From assembly GCF_963675165.1 (NCBI RefSeq), contig NC_087387.1, forward strand, positions 2,655,501 through 2,719,500: a stretch of 64,000 nucleotides of DNA. Direction: 5' to 3'. The stretch comes from Halichondria panicea. Taxonomy: Eukaryota; Porifera; Demospongiae; Suberitida; Halichondriidae. Positions 46,701 through 58,800 of the stretch are shown here, piece after piece (the stretch's first letter is position 1; each line of letters starts with the position of its first letter). The notes under the pieces were generated by a model that made no database searches, was not told the DNA's origin, and worked only from the letters and a program-made list of their open reading frames with translations. A program made the position numbers and the translations under genes.

Positions 46701-48599
46701 TTGACTTGCTGCTGAGTTTAGTCTGTACTGATATAAAAACACGTGTTATTATAATTATATAATTGCTGCTGTATTTAAAAAAAAGTTTAGTTCTGTATAA
46801 AAAACATGTGTTTTAATTGTGTTCTTGTGATCCCTTTATTTTATAATTTTGAATTGTGTTGTTCTTGTGATCATGATCCCCTTCGGTCCCCAATCCAATC
46901 ATTTATACATTTTTGTATATATACTGGTATCTATACCATAATTATTGACTTCTGCTGCTGTTTTTCAAGTTTAGTTCTGTATCAAATGAATTCACGTTCT
47001 TGTGATCCCCCTTTCTCATTTATACCATAAATATTTGGCTTCGGCTACTGTATATTTTCACGGGGATTACTATTTCTGCGAATAAGAGTAAAATATGGGT
47101 CACTCCAAGTGAGATCAATACACCTCACAACACACCAACACAAAATGCACACCCCCCCCCCCCCCCCTCAACTTGGTATATTCATAGTATAATATTTATC
47201 GAACCACAATGATATTTGGGGTCACTGGTGCCAAGTTGTGACTGTTATGCTAGCCTCCTTCGCAGCCTCTCCTTTTTCTGTTCTTTGTCACACGGTCAAT
47301 AAGATAAAATACAGTAAGAATTGGAGGTACAAAGAAAGAAAGAACGAACCGTCCAAAAAAAGGAGAGCCTGCCTCGCTAAGTCGCGTGACGGTGGCACAG
47401 TGGTGGCACAGTGAAAATGAGCGTGGGCTTTCAGTAGATGGGCGGAGCCTGACAGGCAACAAAGCCACAGGATGCCTACGCATTGCAGACTTACTTCATA
47501 TCTATGATAATATCTCCAGACGTACTTGCACGATGGCTTTTAATAATACCTAGCATAGAGAAGTCTGAAGACTAAAGGTCTATCTTTGAGCCTATCCTCA
47601 AGCCTCAAATTGAGGCTTGAGTTATTATTGAGCAGTAGTCTAGTCTAGAAACAGTGTATTTGAGAATGACATGACAATGTTGCAAGGTTGTGATCTCATG
47701 AGTACTGACAGAGTGAGACTAAACCATACTAATTTGTGTGCATGAGACAGTTTTCACAGGGGCACGAGCACCAATGTCGAATTTTCCCTTAGTTTAATAC
47801 ATGTACGTAATAGATGATCGATAGGGTCCCATAGTCGTGTAATCCTATTGTAGTCGTTTTAGAGGTTCTGCTCCTTTTTTGGAAACTTTCTGGCAGTAGA
47901 ACCAGCTCTATAGTGGATACGGAAATAATACCTGCAGATAAGCACTCAGGTCTACATTGTCTGCTGTAATTTGAAACACTCGACTAGGTCGAATGTGAGG
48001 TCTTGAGAGTGGGAGCACATTGAGTTTGATAAGGCGAGTCTTGTAGTCTGTAGTTCTGCTGTACGTAGTTCTATTGTAATTATCCGAGGATAAAATTGGT
48101 TGCCCTTGCCCTTCTAGTTTGGATAGTGTAATTGTGCCAGGGCAATCTTCTTCTTCTTTATTATGACTTGGACTAAAACATTCCTTCTGATGACATGAAG
48201 GGATCTGTAGGATTTTTCAATTTTGGCATGTCAGAAGTATTGCTGTGAGTTGTCCAGGATCTGGGATAGGTTCCTTCTTTGCCCAGGTCCTTTTGACAAG
48301 GGCTATTATCAGATACAGTAGTACTCTAGCCTTTCATGCTTCATCTTGTAGAGCTAACTTCTACATACTGTGTTCTGTAGCTTCACACACTGCTTTGCCT
48401 CTAGTTCTGGTAAATACTCTCCAAGTACTGTGTCACAGTGTGTGGGAGGACAGATATTGCGGTTTACTCTTGCCCACGCTCAATTAAATTCTATATACTT
48501 GGGGTGAAAGGTAATTGTCTGCTATAATAATTATTATTGTTATTAATACCATATAAATTAATGTTGACTATAGGTACTCTTCTTTAAAATGTACAAATT
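46701..48599. other. Non-coding stretch
   Basis: No gene is recognised. It contains several near-copies of a TAGTTCTGTAT…TTCTTGTGATCCC phrase (46785-47015), a long C run (47150-47167) and a palindrome CAAGCCTCAAATTGAGGCTTG split over 47599-47619. On the minus strand a broken frame near 47940-48180 (DYKTRLIKLNVLPLS) vaguely recalls the end of a non-LTR reverse transcriptase, but stops interrupt it. Confidence 0.4.
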
Positions 48600-48762
48600 T
48601 TGTTCTGGGACTGCCATATAGGTTTGGAAGATATGATAACTACAGTGATGGGCACTGATATTATAGTGCAGAAAGTTCCAAAACCAATGCTTCAAGCTGA
48701 TAAATTTGACGATGAAACTTCAGCTTTCAATTCTCTCAAGTTAGATCTAGAGTTTGGCATTG

Positions 48763-48834
48763 TATATTTGTGCCTCAGAAGAGTTATATATTTGTGCCTC
48801 AGAAGAGCTATATATTTGTACCTCAGAAGAGCTA
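48763..48834 (+). repeat. Three tandem copies of a 24-bp unit
   Basis: TATATTTGTGCCTCAGAAGA followed by GTTA or GCTA occurs three times in a row with one or two changes. Being a multiple of three, it keeps the local frame open (repeated Y-L-C-L-R-R). Confidence 0.9.
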
Positions 48835-49109
48835 TGCATGTTCTAGCATGAGGCATCTTATAGACAACTCTTGCATTCAAATATAAGTTTCGAGTTTAGA
48901 ATATAATTAAGTTTCGTAAAATTAAAACCACTGACTGTGTTGATGTTGATCAGAATTTTGGTCCTGTTGACAAAAGTAATTGTACCTATGTATGCTTCAA
49001 TTGATCGTGAATAGGATAACATACGTGTTGAACACCTGTCTCACATCATTGAGAGTTTAGCCAAAGCACTTGATGTCAGAAAACAGAATCTAAGATGGTT
49101 GTCTTGAGA

Positions 49110-49347
49110 TACCGTATAGCGCGAAATTTTCGAGGCACTTATATTTCGTGGATTGGCCTCTAAAAGCCATTTCGTTGCACAATGTTCGCGGAATGACTGC
49201 TTACCGGAAGCCACGCCTTTAAATATTTGCATGATAGCAGGTAATTCTTATTAAGGAACACTTTTCGTGGACTTAATTTTCGTGTAGAATTCCAACCCAC
49301 GAAATCCGCGAAAATTAAGCCCCTCGAAAATTTCGCGCTATACGGTA
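49110..49347. mobile_element. TACCGTATAGCGCG-family MITE, complete copy
   Basis: It begins TACCGTATAGCGCGAAATTT plus TCGAGG and ends with the exact complement (CCTCGAAAATTTCGCGCTAT, then ACGGTA), 238 bp in all. Terminal TA on both sides fits a TA target as used by Tc1/mariner-like elements. Fragments with the same ends occur near 3785, 4405, 16953, 26025, 30015, 33120, 34745, 34837, 61180 and 62525, so it is the most frequent repeat here. Confidence 0.85.
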
Positions 49348-49825
49348 GTTATAGCCATGCCTGTGCATTTGAAAAGGAACTTTTCCTCTTCAGACAATTG
49401 TTCACATTGCTTTGAAAGACATCGGAGTGCTGATGTGTAAGCCTCATAACTAAACGAGACGGATTTCAATGAAAGCACTATTGGAGTGAAAGGGGAATGG
49501 CCGATAATTAAACTGAGTCCGATTAGCCCTGATGAATTGAAGCCAATATCATTACGGCATCCAACTATACATGCACTTTATGAAAGGCAATCGTTTTCCT
49601 TATTAAGAAGATACTGTGAATATCCCATACCTACTTCGACTTAACCACGGACACACAGCTGCATTTAGATTTGCTGGTGCTGTTGTTGCTGTAGCATTTG
49701 AGTATAGATCTGCTTGGACAGCGCGCACATCTGGTCGAGTTGAGATGTTTGAAGTAGTGAATTCTAAAGCTGTAAGCAATGTTGGAATATTGGTCGGATG
49801 TGCAATGACTTACGCATTATTTTAG

Positions 49826-50650
49826 TAAGTGTTTTACTTGATGGATCTTTGCTTGCATATTTTTTTACAGTAACAAACTTTTATTTAGTGGCTAGTGAGT
49901 GCATGCATGTTAATTTCATGCCATAATTATTTATACTTTCTACAGCATTATCAAATTTATTTTATGGCTCATGTATCTACTTTGATAATCAATTAATTAT
50001 ATAAGTATTTAAGTTCAGTTGTGGATTCAATAATTAATATAAATTCGACAGACCCAATAATTATTAGTGACATGGACCGTCTGTGGCATGCACAAAAGCA
50101 GATTGTATAATTATAAAAGTGCTTGATTTGATTTGGAATAAAAATTATTATCATGAATGAAACTATGTAACACAAAACAGACACCTAGGATCAACATGTA
50201 TGGAGAATGAAGTAGATAAGTTGTTTACAAAACAAGTGGCAACATAATTATTACAGAATATTATTTTGGCAAGGTTAGTTTGACCGGTTGATGCATGATC
50301 AATGTGGTGTGCACGAATAGACCGTACATAAGTGCTCAATGTAATTGCAATTGAAAAAATTTGCTTAGTGAATGAAACAACTACATGTAGCTATAATTAT
50401 GAACAATTAAAGACAGCATTATATCCCTAATATGTTATTACCAGTATGCCAAAAGAGAAACAATGTATACACAAAACTCGGTTAAGGACACCCTTATAAG
50501 ACTGAAAACATGGTTGCAGGGATGACAACGAAAATCGACAAAACATACAATGATGAACTAATGCATCAATTTAACATTGAGAGCACCCTGTTTCAGCGTT
50601 TGGTACTTTAACAAATTCCTGTTGTGTGCTGAATCTCAGTGTTGGTGATA
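49826..50650. other. Non-coding stretch downstream of the semaphorin gene
   Basis: AT-rich sequence with no domain-bearing frame on either strand. It probably contains the semaphorin 3' UTR near its right end. Confidence 0.4.
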
Positions 50651-53223
50651 TCACAGGTAAAGTAGTTTTTTAGAGTACTTTGAATGTTTGGAGGCATCTA
50701 TTGATGGTGCTCTTGCTAGTATGTTGGGGTCGTAAGCAGTTCTTTGCCAATTGTTGATCGGCTCTTCTGCTCTTAAATTTGATTTTAGATTGGGGTCTGA
50801 TCTGACTTGTGGTGTAACCGAGCTGTAGCGTGGAGGATCACTTGGCGATTTGTCGAAAGAAAAAGTGCTGACTGTTTTCTTGTACGGAGGTGTGGGAGGG
50901 GGCACATGTACTGGAACAGGGCCAGCCACGTGACTGCCACTGGATTCGTGAATGGAGGGGTAGGTAGCAGAGAATTTGGAATCACATCCAGACGATGATT
51001 TTGACTGACGAACAGCTGTGTACTCACTCATTAGGACGAACATTGTTGTTCTTCATGTATTCATCGGGCTTCGGTATGCTGGCTGAAGAGACGCCACTGG
51101 TCTTACGGCTATCTCGGTTTGTATAGCCTATATAAAAGAGCACAGATATTGAACAATTAGATATATATTATCGTTGTAGACCACGAAAAATGAGTGCGTT
51201 ACATTTAACGATACAGGTAACCATACTCGTTAAACGGTATACTTTTAAACTATACATGTGTGTCAATATAATTTGTGATGGTACTGAAATGCATGCACCA
51301 GACAGAAATAGGGAGGATCGGTGTAATCAAAACACTTACTCTTTCTTTCGTTCCCATGATCCTCTAGATCGTGTCTCCTTCGTCTCTGCCTTCGAGCATT
51401 TTTGGAGTGACGGTGATCGTCGGAAGAAGAAAGCTGTGACGAGCATGCCCACAAATACTCCAATCACAAATCCAACAACAGCCCCCACAATTGTCCAAGT
51501 GTGGTCCTTCAGAGGTGTCGAGTTGGAGGTCTCTATTCCACCAATGCTCAGAGTATCTATGAGAATGGGAGAAAGGGCAGTTATGCTTATGCGTTCCATT
51601 GGGGTCCTTACGTTTGTGACAGAAAGGTAGTAATTATCATTGCATATTCACACAACATACCTGGTGCAGATGTAGAAGCGGATGTGGTAGAAGTGGACTC
51701 TGTAGTAGTGCTCTGTACACACCCAGCAGTGGTAGGCATCTGTGTGGAAGGCTGTGTTGTGACCACCTCCTCACAGGTACTTCGGCAGTATGTTGTGTTC
51801 CCAATAGTGATGTCTTGAATGGAGTCCATGCTAGCACCGAAAACGGACACACAAGTATCAGATGGCGTATCATAAGCACAGAACGGATCCCTAGCAGCCA
51901 CACACGAACAGTAGTCGATATAAGCACTGCAGTTGGCCACGGAGAGGCCATAGACACCGTTGTTAGTGGTGAGGTAGATGTGTCCCTCCTCACTCAGTTG
52001 CATCTCAGAGATGTGGGTGGGTCGGCCTAGCACCTCGGAATGGATCACATGATATTCTTGGCCTTGTGAGAGAGAGGCCTTCAAGACTACTAGCTCATCT
52101 GTATGAGCAAACATATCTGATTGGCAGTACTGTAGATGTGATTTTTATATGAGGCTGTATGATTGTACATGTAGAGTACATGGAGATTCATGTGTGCATG
52201 GCTGAGTATACTAACCTGATGAGTGAGCAGCAACAAATACGATGTCATAAGTCCTGTTGTCGAGAGCTGTGACTTGTGATACCACAATCTTGTCAAACAG
52301 GTACTTCTCACTGGCCAAGAGTGGGCGTGGTCCGTTAGACGAAGTGACCGTCTCTTTTATCAGCTGAATATCACGGGAATCTTCTAAGCTTCGGCTCCCA
52401 GGCTCACACTGTTGCATTAGAGAGTGTGTTGATAAGAGTGGTGTACATACACTACTGTACATAGTGACATGTGCAAGCAGCTTGGCAGTAGGTGCCCAAA
52501 GGAGGCACAATATTCTTTTGGATTGATGACATTCAAGTAATTTTGCTTGACCGATTGGTGAGAATTGCATTTAAATGCATGACTGTGATAGTTAGATAAG
52601 TAGATCTATACTCACGGTGAATGGCTGGTAGTTGCTTTCAGTCACCCATTGTTGAGAAACATGTTTGAGATAGTCTCCGTTGTACACAGTGGCTATGTTG
52701 TTGTTGTCCTCTTGGGTATTAAACGTGAACACACAGACAGCTGACCCTATGGGACCATTCCTGCATAATAGAGTAGGACAGCATTAATAATTATTTATGA
52801 GTAACCAGACTAAACATAGCAGTAAATATTTCACTGAGTCTAAACCTTGCTAAGTTGAACACAGCAAAGAGCTGCTCTTCTGATTCTACAACTCCTTCAG
52901 AGGAGCCACTTGGACCAAAGAATGTGTCTTGAATCTCATTGTAATGGAATGGAATATCACTCGATGTTCCTGCTCATAATTATAACTACAATCAGCTAAC
53001 CCTATCACTTTTACTGATCGTTACTACGTGTACTCAATGCACTACACAGTACTCACCTTGCAGACAAATAATTAAACACATATTAGACACATAATTACAC
53101 AGAGAACTAGAGAGAGTTTCACTGGTATTTAGTGTAAAGAGTCACTACAGCAGTCCCATGCAGGTTGTGCTGCAGTCCCACACTTGCTCCACTTACTTGC
53201 CTCTTGTCTGCCTCACCTCGTAA
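50651..53223 (-). CDS. Transmembrane semaphorin, C-terminal two thirds
   Basis: Exons (minus): tentative 53223-53197 and 53121-53057, then 52969-52846, 52760-52616, 52408-52216, 52116-51661, 51556-51340, and a tail region 51109-50651. The sema part includes [26 protein letters not shown] and [11 protein letters not shown], ending at [13 protein letters not shown] domain follows ([15 protein letters not shown]), then a Thr/Ser-rich stalk, a single TM helix ([20 protein letters not shown]) and a basic juxtamembrane stretch. Semaphorins are guidance ligands that bind plexins at the cell surface. About 250 residues of N-terminal sema domain and the signal peptide are not seen. The tail reads well ([13 protein letters not shown], then [20 protein letters not shown]) but needs two frame changes: at the junction after 51340 and at a GAGTGAGT duplication near 51015. 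The subclass is not assigned. Confidence 0.82.
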
Positions 53224-54352
53224 CTGTAGGAGAGAAAAACACAGGCACTGTCATTCACACAGGAAGAAATTCTGGCTAATGTAAACATAATTATTGTTCA
53301 TGAATAATTATTGTGATAAATAAATTATGTATTGGAAGAGCTCGTGAATGGTGATATAATGATTAGTTCGATCGTCCCCTCAATTACTCAATCGGGTTGT
53401 TTTTCTAGTCTTTTAGAGCTACATGTATATCCGTGTTAATTCCGTATAACCGTATATTAGAAGACAGAAATCCGTATACGGAAAAACCGTATACTTGTGG
53501 ACTCAGCCTATAACTATTATTTAGAACTCGGATAAGAGCCGTTTACACGAACGCAGTTAGGGGATTAAAGGTGTGGTGTATCTCTGACCATCTACCACCC
53601 TTGGGCACTACAGTAACAGGGAGGCTCTGACTGATAATTATTTAATGAGATAATGCAATGGATAGTAATGTATGCTAGCTAAAAGTCCAGATTGATTTTG
53701 TTCACATTCACTTACCACTGGTTCAAACAGTTAGTCGGCTGTACCAGCAGAATCGGGCTCTGCACAGGCTAAGCACCTGCAAGTATTAAACAGCTGGTCG
53801 TTAACCCGCTTAGTCAACCACAACACCACAGCTCAACGGGCCAATAGAAAGGTGACCAATAAACGGATTTGCTGTTTTGCAATTGACCACGGTTAACCAA
53901 GAATCCTAACAACCATGCCAGTGGCAGATCTAGGAATGTTGAGAGGGAGGTTCCAAAACAGTTCATCACTTTTCCTAAGCAATGAGCATGCGCATTAGAG
54001 AGCCCTGCCCACATATCAATTTATGAAATCAGCCTTCATTCAAGCTGAGTTGCTAGCTTGGTAAGTTGATCTCCAGTGTGTTCTTGTGTGAAAGGGGGGT
54101 TCCATGGAACCCATGGAACCCATGGAACCTGTCTGGATCCGCCACTGCATGCATCATGCATCACATACCCTGAAAGGATGTGCCTGCTGACTTGCGCTAA
54201 TCCGACCAGTTGTTTCTGACTAGCTATTGTGCATACATGCATTCAGGCAATCATTCACAATCAGATCGACTCTGCATTCCTACGTACAACACCTGTTCTT
54301 AATTGCATGTTACTCTCATTATTGTAAAAGAGTTTTTTTTCCTGTCCCATAG
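53224..54352. other. Stretch upstream of the visible semaphorin exons
   Basis: It should contain the 5' semaphorin exons, or an intron leading to exons beyond. A possible exon with AG and GTAAGT limits lies at about 53716-53783 (minus), but it has an in-frame stop, so it may be 5' UTR. Near 54100-54130 is a short tandem CATGGAACC repeat. Nothing else is supported. Confidence 0.35.
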
Positions 54353-54435
54353 GGAGCACAGTGACGGGTCCTGTGGTAAAAGAGTGTGCAGACTTGTGGC
54401 CTCAAATTGCCTCTAATGCACCTAGTATTGCTTAA
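54353..54435 (+). pseudogene. Stray copy of the last RPL23 exon
   Basis: These 83 bases match RPL23 exon 5 (31949-32031) with three changes, all C to T or G to A, two of them altering residues (A to V, R to Q). The intron acceptor TTCCTGTCCCATAG before it is copied too, so the source was DNA rather than mRNA. No other RPL23 exon lies nearby. A CAGTAGACCTCTCGTTAATC repeat follows about 220 bp downstream, as a relative does after the true gene. It is probably a non-functional duplicate. Confidence 0.88.
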
Positions 54436-55224
54436 GAACTGTTTCTGATTTTGATTTACTTTGTGCATTCAGTCTTTATGGATTCCACCACTAGTAATGG
54501 CATGGAAGGAGTCTTTGTATAAGGAAAATTGTATCTAGAACAAGCTCCTACAAGTAGAACGTGTGTATGTAATCTCTGCAGTTATAATTAGCCTGAGATC
54601 TATATAATATATGTATGAGTGGGTGTGGTCTATCCATTGTGCTTCCTGTATATACAGTAGACCTCTCGTTAATCTGACCACTCTTGGGACTGCAGCTTGG
54701 CCGGAATAGTCACATTTCAGAAAATAGCCGCGGCTAAAAATCGACCCTAATGTAATGACTAATTTTTGTAATTTTAATTTTAATTAATCCCCCTAAAGTA
54801 CCTGCTATACAGTAGATCCAAATTGTTTATGAGAATGTTTTCATAATCATGTGTTCGATTCTTTGGAATTATACCACTGCGTAGTTTCACATGTGTTCCT
54901 AGCCTTGATTCTAGGCCGATTTAGAACGAATTAAGTTGGCGGCCTATAGCGTTTTTTTAGAGACAACAAGGCTAATGTGTTCCATCTAATCTATGGTTCC
55001 ATGAGGTAACAGTTAGGCCCTGATAAATTCTTGAAAAATGTAAGGTTATTCCCAAAAAATGTGACATAAAATAAATTATCTATAATTTCTCTATAGAGAA
55101 ATTAAAGAAGTGAGACGTAGCCATAAACCAGCACACAACTGACACTAGGCATAATTAATTAAATTAATTATCATGATTCTCAGTTGCTGATGATTCACAG
55201 TTGCTGACTTGAACTGATCCATAA
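54436..55224. other. Non-coding stretch
   Basis: No gene is seen. About 54900-54974 is a decayed AGCCTCG-family MITE (TAGCCTTGATTCTAGGCCGA … ACAAGGCTA). Confidence 0.45.
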
Positions 55225-55367
55225 CAGAGGAGGTACAACAGGCGTGGTGCAGCTCAAGCAATTAGCCTTTGATTGAGCAATAATTATCTGCCCACGTCGT
55301 ACGTTTTTGCTGAGAGTAATCAAAGGCTAATTACTTGAGCTGCACCGCGCCTGTCGGACCTCCTCTG
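55225..55367. mobile_element. CAGAGGAGG-family MITE, copy 4, with 9-bp target duplication
   Basis: The 143-bp element begins CAGAGGAGGTACAACAGGCG and ends CGCGCCTGTCGGACCTCCTC plus TG. It shares AGCTCAAGCAATTAGCCTTT with copy 1. GATCCATAA flanks both sides exactly (55216-55224 and 55368-55376). Confidence 0.92.
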
Positions 55368-55884
55368 GATCCATAATGTTCACATCCAGCCATTCTTGCC
55401 ATGAGTTATTCAAAACTTAATTAATGTAATGATCTTTACCAAAATTAATATGGACATTGCATGGAGCATAATTTATCAGGGCTTTCAAACTCCTTTGAGC
55501 TACACCACAGGTAAGCAAAAAGTTCTCATGCAGACATTAATTTTGAGTTGAGGCATTCGACTAATATAAAAGTACAAGATGAAGACAAAAGGCAGTGGAG
55601 CAGAGGCTCCCATACACAAGAGAGCCGCCTGGAGCGGGTCCATATAGCTAGGCACAAAAGGAACAAAGAACAACTATACACTAATCAACAGAACTCATAC
55701 AATAGTATATGAACAGCACAAGGTAAAGTTAACCACAGGAAATAGTTAATCTAAGTGCAATCATGACATGACATTGTACAAAAAAATAAGGTGAACACTA
55801 TACAAATGGCACAACTCTCTACCATTTGATGCATGTATAATAATAGCTCTAATTAGAACAACTTGATTACGTGACTCTACAAAC
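55368..55884. other. 3' flank of the second ankyrin locus
   Basis: Non-coding sequence between the MITE and the stop codon at 55885. It should hold the 3' UTR. No canonical poly(A) signal on the minus strand was found. Confidence 0.4.
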
Positions 55885-58800
55885 TTAATTACTGTCACTA
55901 TACAACAATTCTTGATAGACATTTGAGTGTCCTCCAGCTCTAGCGATATCCAGTAAGCTCATACCGAGAATTCCTCTGGTTCTAGAAGGACTCAGTTTTT
56001 CATATTTGAGTAAAAGATGTCTAGCATTAACTATGTGTCCAAGGGCAACAGCATAGTGAATAGGTTGATTGTGAAATACATCTTCTGCCATTAAGTTGGA
56101 TCCAGCGTCCAGAAGAAATTGTAGGCACCTTTCATTCTTATAAGTCATTGCAGCATAGTGAAGCGGGGTTCTTCGTAATGAGTCTCTACAATTCGGATTG
56201 TACGACTCTTCCTTGAAAAAATAATCAAGGGCACTTACGTATCGCTTTTCAGCAGCCCTGTGTGCAAGCAATTTTTGCGTGCATATTCGTCCTTTTATTT
56301 TTGCAATATCAAGAAACATTTTAATCTTTTCCATATGTAAAGCAATTGCAAACGGCTGATTCTGCAAACAATATTCAACAATGAAATTTACATTATGTAT
56401 GAAACCTTGATAAGCCGCCAAGTAACATGGTATATTACCCTGACCATCCAAACGGAAGAAATGACCATGGTCAAATTGTTTATGTGCTACTAATATCTTG
56501 ATAATGTGCAGATGACCCTCTAAAGCAGCAGTATGAAGTGGCGTGTGGTGATTTATGCCCTGAATGTCCAATACTCCATCAAAGGAATTTAGAAATGTTA
56601 CTAGAGGTTTGTTTCCATTGGCACATGCTAGATGAAGGGGTGTTGTTCCAACGTAATTTTGTAAGAGTGGATCCACAGCATGGTCCAACATAATTGTCTC
56701 AGCAATGTTCGAATGGCCTTCAAATGCTGCTATGTGCAGAACTGTGTTTCCATGAATATCTTGTGAATGCACACTTCGAGGATTCTTGTTGATGAGGTAG
56801 TCAAATACTTCAGTATTATTAGCATGAACAGCACTGAATAGAGGGGTCTTATTAATTTCGTCAGTTATTTGAACAAAATCTTCATCAATCTCATTTAACA
56901 GATATTTGACAATTTTAACATTTTTTTGATAGCACGCTGAGTGCAAAATAGTAAGTCCTGTTTGACTGACCATGTCAACATTTAGAAGCTGTTTCCCTTG
57001 CAGTTTAAGTGCTGAAGCTAACATTACTGTACATTCAAAATTCCCGAGATCGACAGCGAGTTGCAAAGCAGTAAAACCATTAAAGGACTTGCATAATAGA
57101 TCACAGTTAGGTATAGCTGTCAACAATTTAAGTATTTTAGCGTGACCTCCTTGAGCAGCAATATGCAGACCTGTCATACCTTTCACTCGGCTTCTCATAA
57201 ACATATCACAAGTAGGGAGGTCAATGAAATATCTTACTAATTTTTCATTGTCATTAAAACACGCAATATGCAGTGGAGTGAAGCCCAATATATTGTTCGT
57301 ACAAATATTAGGATCTAGTGACAAGCCTGAGAAAAACCACTGAACAATTTCTAAATGGCCCAATTGTGTGGCTAAGTGAAATGGAGTATTTCCAGTAAGA
57401 TCGAAACAATAGGGATTATGTGATTTGTCCAGCACTAGCATTTTAACCGCATCTAAATGCCCACCTTTAACAGCATAATGTAGTGGTGAAAGCCTGTTTT
57501 GATCAACTACTTCAGAAATTGTTCTTCTACGTAGATTTGCAGATAGAAATTCTATAATATTTAAGTGACTACATTCGCAAGCAATGTGAAGAGGTGTTAC
57601 ACAAGCGTCATTACAAATAAACATTTTCATTTGAGACACTGAAGAAAGAAATTTCAGAGTATCAAAATCACCGTTTTGTGCCACAAGATGTAATACATTG
57701 CTCCCATCTTTTCTTGGAATTGCTGGATCACATTTCAGCTCATGAATCAAGTACTTTAATTTAGTGTGACCAAGTTTAAAAGCTTTAAGAATATGCCACA
57801 GTGGAGTTTCCCCATTAAAATCTTGAACATTTGGGTCACACTTCAACTCTTTGACCAAAAAATCACATATTTTCAAGTTTCCACTCTTCATTGCAAAGTG
57901 TAGGGGAGTAGCACCACTCTTGTCACAGCAAAGAGGATTGCAGTTCATAGTTTTAGTTAAAAATTTCACTATTCTCAGATAACCAGCACGAGCAGCTTCA
58001 TGTAATGAAGTAATTTGATCGTCATCGGAGGCTAATACATCAACATTGACATTCACAAAAGCAGATGCAAGAAATTTAAAAACTTCTAGATTACCCATTT
58101 GAGCAGCGATGTGCAGAGCACTTTTCCCTAAAACACCACTAATTGTTGGATCACATTTAAGTTCATTCACAAAACACCAAACAGTGCTCAATACAGAACT
58201 CGGATTGTGAACATAGGACATTAAAGGAGTACTACCAGCATAGTCTAGAATATTTGGGTCACAATTCAGATCCTTTACAAAATATTTTGATAGTTCTACC
58301 CTGCCTCGTGCAATTGCAACATGTAGAGGTGTATGACCATGTTTGTTCACAGTTAAACGGTCCCAGTGCAAATCATTGATCAAAAACTCTATCACGTTGA
58401 TCTGACCAGCAGCAGCTGCCCCATGTAGTAGGGTCACGCCATCACTCGCAGGCTGGGTAGAACATTTGCAACCAAGAATTAGAAATTTTACAATTTCTAA
58501 GTGTCCACGATAGCAAGCAATATGAATAGGGGACAAATTATTTTGGTTAGTAGCAGAAACAAGTGGAGAGTCCTTTCCGAGAATTGATGTAAGAACCTTG
58601 AAAACTTCAAAATTTCCTGCTTGGGCTGCAAAATGCAATATGTTATTCCCATCTCTCAAAATAATCGTTGGATCACATTTCAGTACATTGATGAAGTACT
58701 TCATAACATTTTCATTGTATTTTGAAGAGTAAAAAAGATAGCAAATAATAGGCGTGTATCCTTGCTTGTCCAAAAGATTTGGATCAAACTTCAAATCTTT

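Larger units (their letters stand above)
48600..49825 (+). pseudogene. Scattered coding-like fragments, possibly a decayed gene
   Basis: Several frames look coding but do not join: 48600-48762 (GLEDMITTVMGTDIIVQKVP), about 49015-49105 (VEHLSHIIESLAKALDV), about 49489-49640 (WPIIKLSPISPDELKPISLR) and, one frame over, 49616-49825 (GHTAAFRFAGAVVAVAFEYR). A MITE (49110-49347) splits them and a 24-bp tandem repeat extends the first. No family is recognised. The fragments could be exons of an unknown gene or the remains of one; the frame change between the last two without a clear intron favours decay. Confidence 0.3.

Noticed and set aside
47940..48180. Minus-strand text resembling the end of a non-LTR reverse transcriptase
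   Set aside because: Only about ten residues look similar, stops follow, and no catalytic motif is present.
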